Below, piece by piece: positions 6,368-8,518 of a stretch of 8,518 nucleotides of DNA. Source of the DNA: Porphyromonadaceae bacterium UBA7042 (GTDB taxonomy: Bacteria > Bacteroidota > Bacteroidia > Bacteroidales > Muribaculaceae); contig DLAR01000019.1 in assembly GCA_002494015.1 (NCBI GenBank), forward strand, positions 1-8,518. The letters are read 5' to 3'. Under the pieces are notes generated by a model, which saw only the letters and a list, made by a program, of their open reading frames with translations, was not told where the DNA came from and did not search any database. The translations under genes and the position numbers were made by a program. Position 1 is the stretch's first letter; each line of letters opens with the position of its first letter.

Positions 6368-7945
6368 TTACGGGTTGTTTTTGACCGGCGGGTAATCGAC
6401 AGTATAGTGGAGGCCGCGTGACTCCTTGCGCTCCTTGGCCTGACGCATGATGAGGTAACCCACGTTGATTATGTTGCGCAGTTCGCAGATTTCGCGTGAT
6501 GCCTTGGAGCACTTGAACAGCTTCTCGGTTTCCTCATAGAGGATGTCGAGGCGGTTCCAAGCGCGGTCGAGGCGCAGATTGCTGCGCACTATACCAACGT
6601 AAGTGCCCATAATCTGGTTCACTTCCTTGATGCTCTGAGTGATAAGCACCATTTCCTCGGGGTGGCGCGTGCCCTCGTCGTTCCACTCGGGGACATCCTC
6701 GCGGAAGGGGTAGTGGGGCGCGTTTTCGATGACATGGCGCGCAGCCGCGTCGGCATACACGACAGCCTCGATGAGCGAGTTGGATGCAAGGCGGTTGCCG
6801 CCGTGCAGACCTGTGCATGAACACTCGCCGACGGCATACAGGCGGTGAATCGACGACTCGGCGTTGGTGTCTACCTTGATGCCGCCACAAAGATAGTGGG
6901 CCGCCGGGGCCACGGGGATATAGTCCTTGGTGATGTCGATTCCCAGCGAAAGACAGTGGGCATAGATGTTGGGGAAATGATGTTTCGTTTCCTCGGGGTC
7001 TTTGTGGGTCACGTCGAGATACACATGGTCGTCGCCGTGGAGTTTCATTTCAGAGTCGATGGCGCGGGCCACGATGTCGCGTGGCGCGAGGGATAGGCGC
7101 GGGTCATACTTGTTCATGAACTCCTCGCCGCGCTTGTTGCGCAGCACGGCCCCGTAGCCTCTCATGGCCTCGGTGATGAGGAACGACGGGCGGTCGCCGG
7201 GATGATATAGGGCGGTGGGGTGGAACTGGATGAATTCCATGTCCTTCACCGTTCCCTTGGCGCGGTAGACCATTGCGATTCCGTCGCCTGTGGCCACGAG
7301 GGGATTGGTGGTGGTGCGGTAGACGGCTCCCACGCCGCCGGTCGCCATCAGTGTCACGCGCGACAGGAAGGTGTCGACCTGTCCCGTAGCGGTGTCAAGG
7401 ACGTAGGCTCCGTAACAGGTAATGTCGGTGGTGCGGCGGGTGACGATTTTGCCGAGATGGTGCTGGGTTATGATCTCGATGGCAAAATGATTCTCGAAAA
7501 TGTCGATATTGGGATTGCTGCGCACAGCCTTTATCAGCGACTGCTGGATTTCATAACCGGTGTTGTCAGCATGGTGGAGAATGCGGAACTCGCTGTGACC
7601 GCCCTCGCGGTGGAGGTCGAAATTCCCGTCGGGATTCTTGTCAAAGTCCACCCCCCATCCGATAAGTTCCTTAATCTGTTCAGGGGCGCCCTTTACCACT
7701 TTCTCGACGGCCGCAGGGTCGCTGAGATAGTCGCCGGCAATCATGGTGTCGCGGATGTGCTTGTCAAAGTCATCGACTTCAAGGTTGGTGACCGATGCCA
7801 CACCGCCTTGCGCAAGCGCGGTGTTAGCTTCATCAAGCGTTGTCTTACAAATCAACGCCACACGTCCTGTCGAGGCCACTTTCAGGGCGAAACTCATCCC
7901 GGCAATGCCGGAACCGATTACAAGATAGTCATATTTGCGAGTCAT
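6368..7945 (-). CDS. nadB: L-aspartate oxidase
   Basis: This 525-residue FAD enzyme oxidises L-aspartate to iminoaspartate, which quinolinate synthase (NadA) condenses with dihydroxyacetone phosphate in de novo NAD synthesis. It acts in the cytoplasm. The FAD-binding Rossmann motif GSGIAG is at residues 11-16. It is followed by NTALAQGGVASV (41-52), an REGGHSEFRILHHADNTG block, EFIQFHPTALY, the ITEAMRGYGAVL/PRDIVARAI region, and PAAHYLCGGI with GECSCTGLHGGNRLASNSL near the second FAD contact. The C-terminal helical domain is complete. The AHYxCGG and HGGNRLASNSL signatures separate it from succinate dehydrogenase and fumarate reductase flavoproteins. I take the ATG at 7945; an in-frame ATG at 8011 would add 22 residues poor in homology and lies upstream of the -7 element. 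nadA and nadC are not in the window. DUF4294 follows at 16 bases. Confidence 0.95.
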   Translation of the reverse strand: MTRKYDYLVIGSGIAGMSFALKVASTGRVALICKTTLDEANTALAQGGVASVTNLEVDDFDKHIRDTMIAGDYLSDPAAVEKVVKGAPEQIKELIGWGVDFDKNPDGNFDLHREGGHSEFRILHHADNTGYEIQQSLIKAVRSNPNIDIFENHFAIEIITQHHLGKIVTRRTTDITCYGAYVLDTATGQVDTFLSRVTLMATGGVGAVYRTTTNPLVATGDGIAMVYRAKGTVKDMEFIQFHPTALYHPGDRPSFLITEAMRGYGAVLRNKRGEEFMNKYDPRLSLAPRDIVARAIDSEMKLHGDDHVYLDVTHKDPEETKHHFPNIYAHCLSLGIDITKDYIPVAPAAHYLCGGIKVDTNAESSIHRLYAVGECSCTGLHGGNRLASNSLIEAVVYADAAARHVIENAPHYPFREDVPEWNDEGTRHPEEMVLITQSIKEVNQIMGTYVGIVRSNLRLDRAWNRLDILYEETEKLFKCSKASREICELRNIINVGYLIMRQAKERKESRGLHYTVDYPPVKNNP

Positions 7946-7965
7946 CGTCGGTATTACGAATAAAA

Positions 7966-8003
7966 TTGCGGTGAGAGTCCGGCCACCCGGATTCCCACCG
8001 CAA
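7966..8003. promoter_or_regulatory. 38-bp imperfect palindrome over the nadB promoter
   Basis: Outer arms ttgcggtg (7966-7973) and caccgcaa (7996-8003) pair perfectly. Inner arms tccgg (7978-7982) and ccgga (7987-7991) pair perfectly around ccac. Of the four positions between them, three can pair or wobble when read as minus-strand RNA, giving a nearly continuous 17-bp stem. The outer arm overlaps the -7 element by three bases and the palindrome ends 21 bases before the nadB ATG. A repressor site or a leader hairpin are both possible. Confidence 0.6.
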
Positions 8004-8008
8004 ATATA
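8001..8008 (-). promoter_or_regulatory. nadB: -7 promoter element of nadB
   Basis: The minus strand reads TATATTTG, an exact TAnnTTTG match, 56 bases before the chosen nadB ATG at 7945. No convincing TTTG -33 element is seen. Transcription would start at about 7994-7997, giving a leader of about 50 bases that contains most of the palindrome. Confidence 0.6.
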
Positions 8009-8043
8009 CACAATTTTCGCGAATCAGTTATATCCTTAATTAG

Positions 8044-8231
8044 ATAAGTAAGTGTTCAAAATTAAACGATAGTAAGTGAAAATGGAATCTTTTATACAAT
8101 CTGCGGCTTGTTTTTGCCGCTTCCGGCTTGTCGCTCAGTCGAATATCTCGATATTCTCCTTCGCTCCGCACCTGAATCGACTAAAAAACAAGCTCGCATA
8201 TTGTATAAATTAAATTTGAACACTCACTTAT
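8044..8231. repeat. Outer inverted repeat enclosing palindromic element A
   Basis: The 17-base arms at 8044-8060 (ataagtaagtgttcaaa) and 8215-8231 pair with a single mismatch and enclose element A completely. A 17-base direct repeat (15 of 17 identical) at 8055-8071 and 8231-8247 also flanks the element, starting in the left arm and at the last base of the right arm. Confidence 0.7.
8084..8211 (+). repeat. Palindromic element A with conserved 44-base core
   Basis: A stem formed by 8091-8115 and 8184-8209 pairs over about 24 bp with one mismatch and one bulge. Inside it, the core 8127-8170 (beginning cttgtcgctcagtcg and ending ctccgca) is bordered by ttccgg/cctgaa, which pair with one mismatch. 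The core contains its own small hairpin gaatat-ctcg-atattc (8141-8156). The core matches element B read on the other strand at 34 of 44 positions without gaps. Strand is given by the core orientation. A dispersed palindromic repeat or a structured RNA are both possible. Confidence 0.75.
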
Positions 8232-8271
8232 TCAAATTAAAACGATAATATTTTTGCAGTAGATGCCGAGG

Positions 8272-8400
8272 GGGAATCTTTCATATCAACAGCTTGTCCT
8301 TTCGGGCCGTTTTGGCTGCGGAACGAAAGAGTACAACTCGCTATACGACTGAACGACAAGGCCAAAACGCCTCCAGAATGACCGCGCTTTTGATATGCAT
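8272..8400 (-). repeat. Palindromic element B, inverted homologue of element A
   Basis: Outer arms 8282-8293 and 8386-8397 pair over 12 positions with one mismatch. Inner arms cgttttggc (8308-8316) and gccaaaacg (8361-8369) pair perfectly and enclose exactly the 44-base core 8317-8360. On the minus strand the core begins cttgtcgttcagtcg and ends ttccgca, like element A. The left flank ggaatctttcata resembles the left flank of A (ggaatcttttata) in the same orientation, although the cores are opposed. Confidence 0.75.
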
Positions 8401-8455
8401 TTAGAGGGCGTTTCATAACAAATGTTAATCCAAAATGGTAGCATCTTTCAGTTAA

Positions 8456-8513
8456 CTCGTTATTACACAGCGGGAGCATAGCTGTGGCTATGTGACCGAG
8501 GTGTAATGACGAG
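8456..8513. repeat. Third foldable unit at the window edge
   Basis: ctcgttattacac (8456-8468) pairs with gtgtaatgacgag (8501-8513) at 13 positions, one of them G-T or A-C depending on strand. Inside it lies catagc-tgtg-gctatg (8477-8492), and an alternative pairing cacagc/gctgtg (8466-8471 with 8481-8486) excludes that hairpin. The window ends five bases after the stem, so the unit may be larger. Confidence 0.6.
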
Positions 8514-8518
8514 GCAGC

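Larger units (their letters stand above)
8012..8518. other. Gene-free stretch made of foldable repeat units
   Basis: No convincing gene lies here. After a short AT-rich spacer the stretch consists of two related palindromic elements and a third hairpin unit at the window edge, annotated separately. The longest minus-strand reading frame (8237-8479) runs through the repeats and is taken as a by-product of them. Confidence 0.65.

Noticed and set aside
7946..8011. Upstream ATG adding 22 residues to NadB
   Set aside because: The extension crosses the palindrome and begins upstream of the -7 element. NadB proteins normally begin a few residues before the FAD motif.
8237..8479. 80-codon minus-strand frame across element B
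   Set aside because: It runs through both arms and the core of the palindromic element, has no recognisable domain or start signal, and its codon use differs from neighbouring genes. I treat it as a repeat by-product.
8041..8518. CRISPR array
   Set aside because: There are repeated motifs, but the copies are inverted, diverged and of irregular spacing, and no cas gene is present.

Overview
The window looks like chromosomal DNA from a gut-type member of the Bacteroidales, with Muribaculaceae as my best guess. The grounds are a DUF4294 protein (a Bacteroidetes family), lipoprotein carbohydrate enzymes, TAnnTTTG-type -7 promoter elements and no clear Shine-Dalgarno sequences. GC-rich genes are separated by AT-rich gaps. 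The family placement is inference. All six genes lie on the minus strand, so transcription runs from right to left.

Right end (about 8012-8518): about 500 bases with no convincing gene. This stretch holds two related palindromic elements (about 8084-8211 and 8272-8400). Each presents a 44-base central loop of the same length and about 77% identity, in opposite orientations. A third foldable unit (8456-8513) runs up to the window edge. To the left come a nadB promoter embedded in a 38-bp imperfect palindrome, nadB (L-aspartate oxidase, first step of de novo NAD synthesis), and 16 bases further on a secreted DUF4294 protein of unknown function, probably in the same transcript.

Middle (4447-5700): an AraJ-type major facilitator efflux transporter, preceded by a gapped inverted repeat that may be its operator and followed by a rho-independent terminator. 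The T-tract of that terminator almost touches the promoter of the next operon.

Left (224-4371): a tight three-gene operon, in order of transcription a GH92-family lipoprotein, a GH28-like lipoprotein and a secreted histidine acid phosphatase. The last two overlap by ATGA. Together they look like a small surface or periplasmic module for breaking down a glycan and taking phosphate from a phosphorylated substrate. The most striking coding oddity is that the GH92 protein lacks, in frame, about 240-250 residues from the middle of the family's catalytic region. It keeps the NEP and GNDD motifs but not the segment that carries the family's catalytic acid. The GH28-like protein also departs from the classical GH28 catalytic residues.

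Far left (1-223): no gene. It holds several hairpins and a 9-bp tandem repeat.

No rRNA, tRNA, CRISPR array, transposase or phage gene was seen. The least explained items are the palindromic repeat pair upstream of nadB and the internally deleted GH92.
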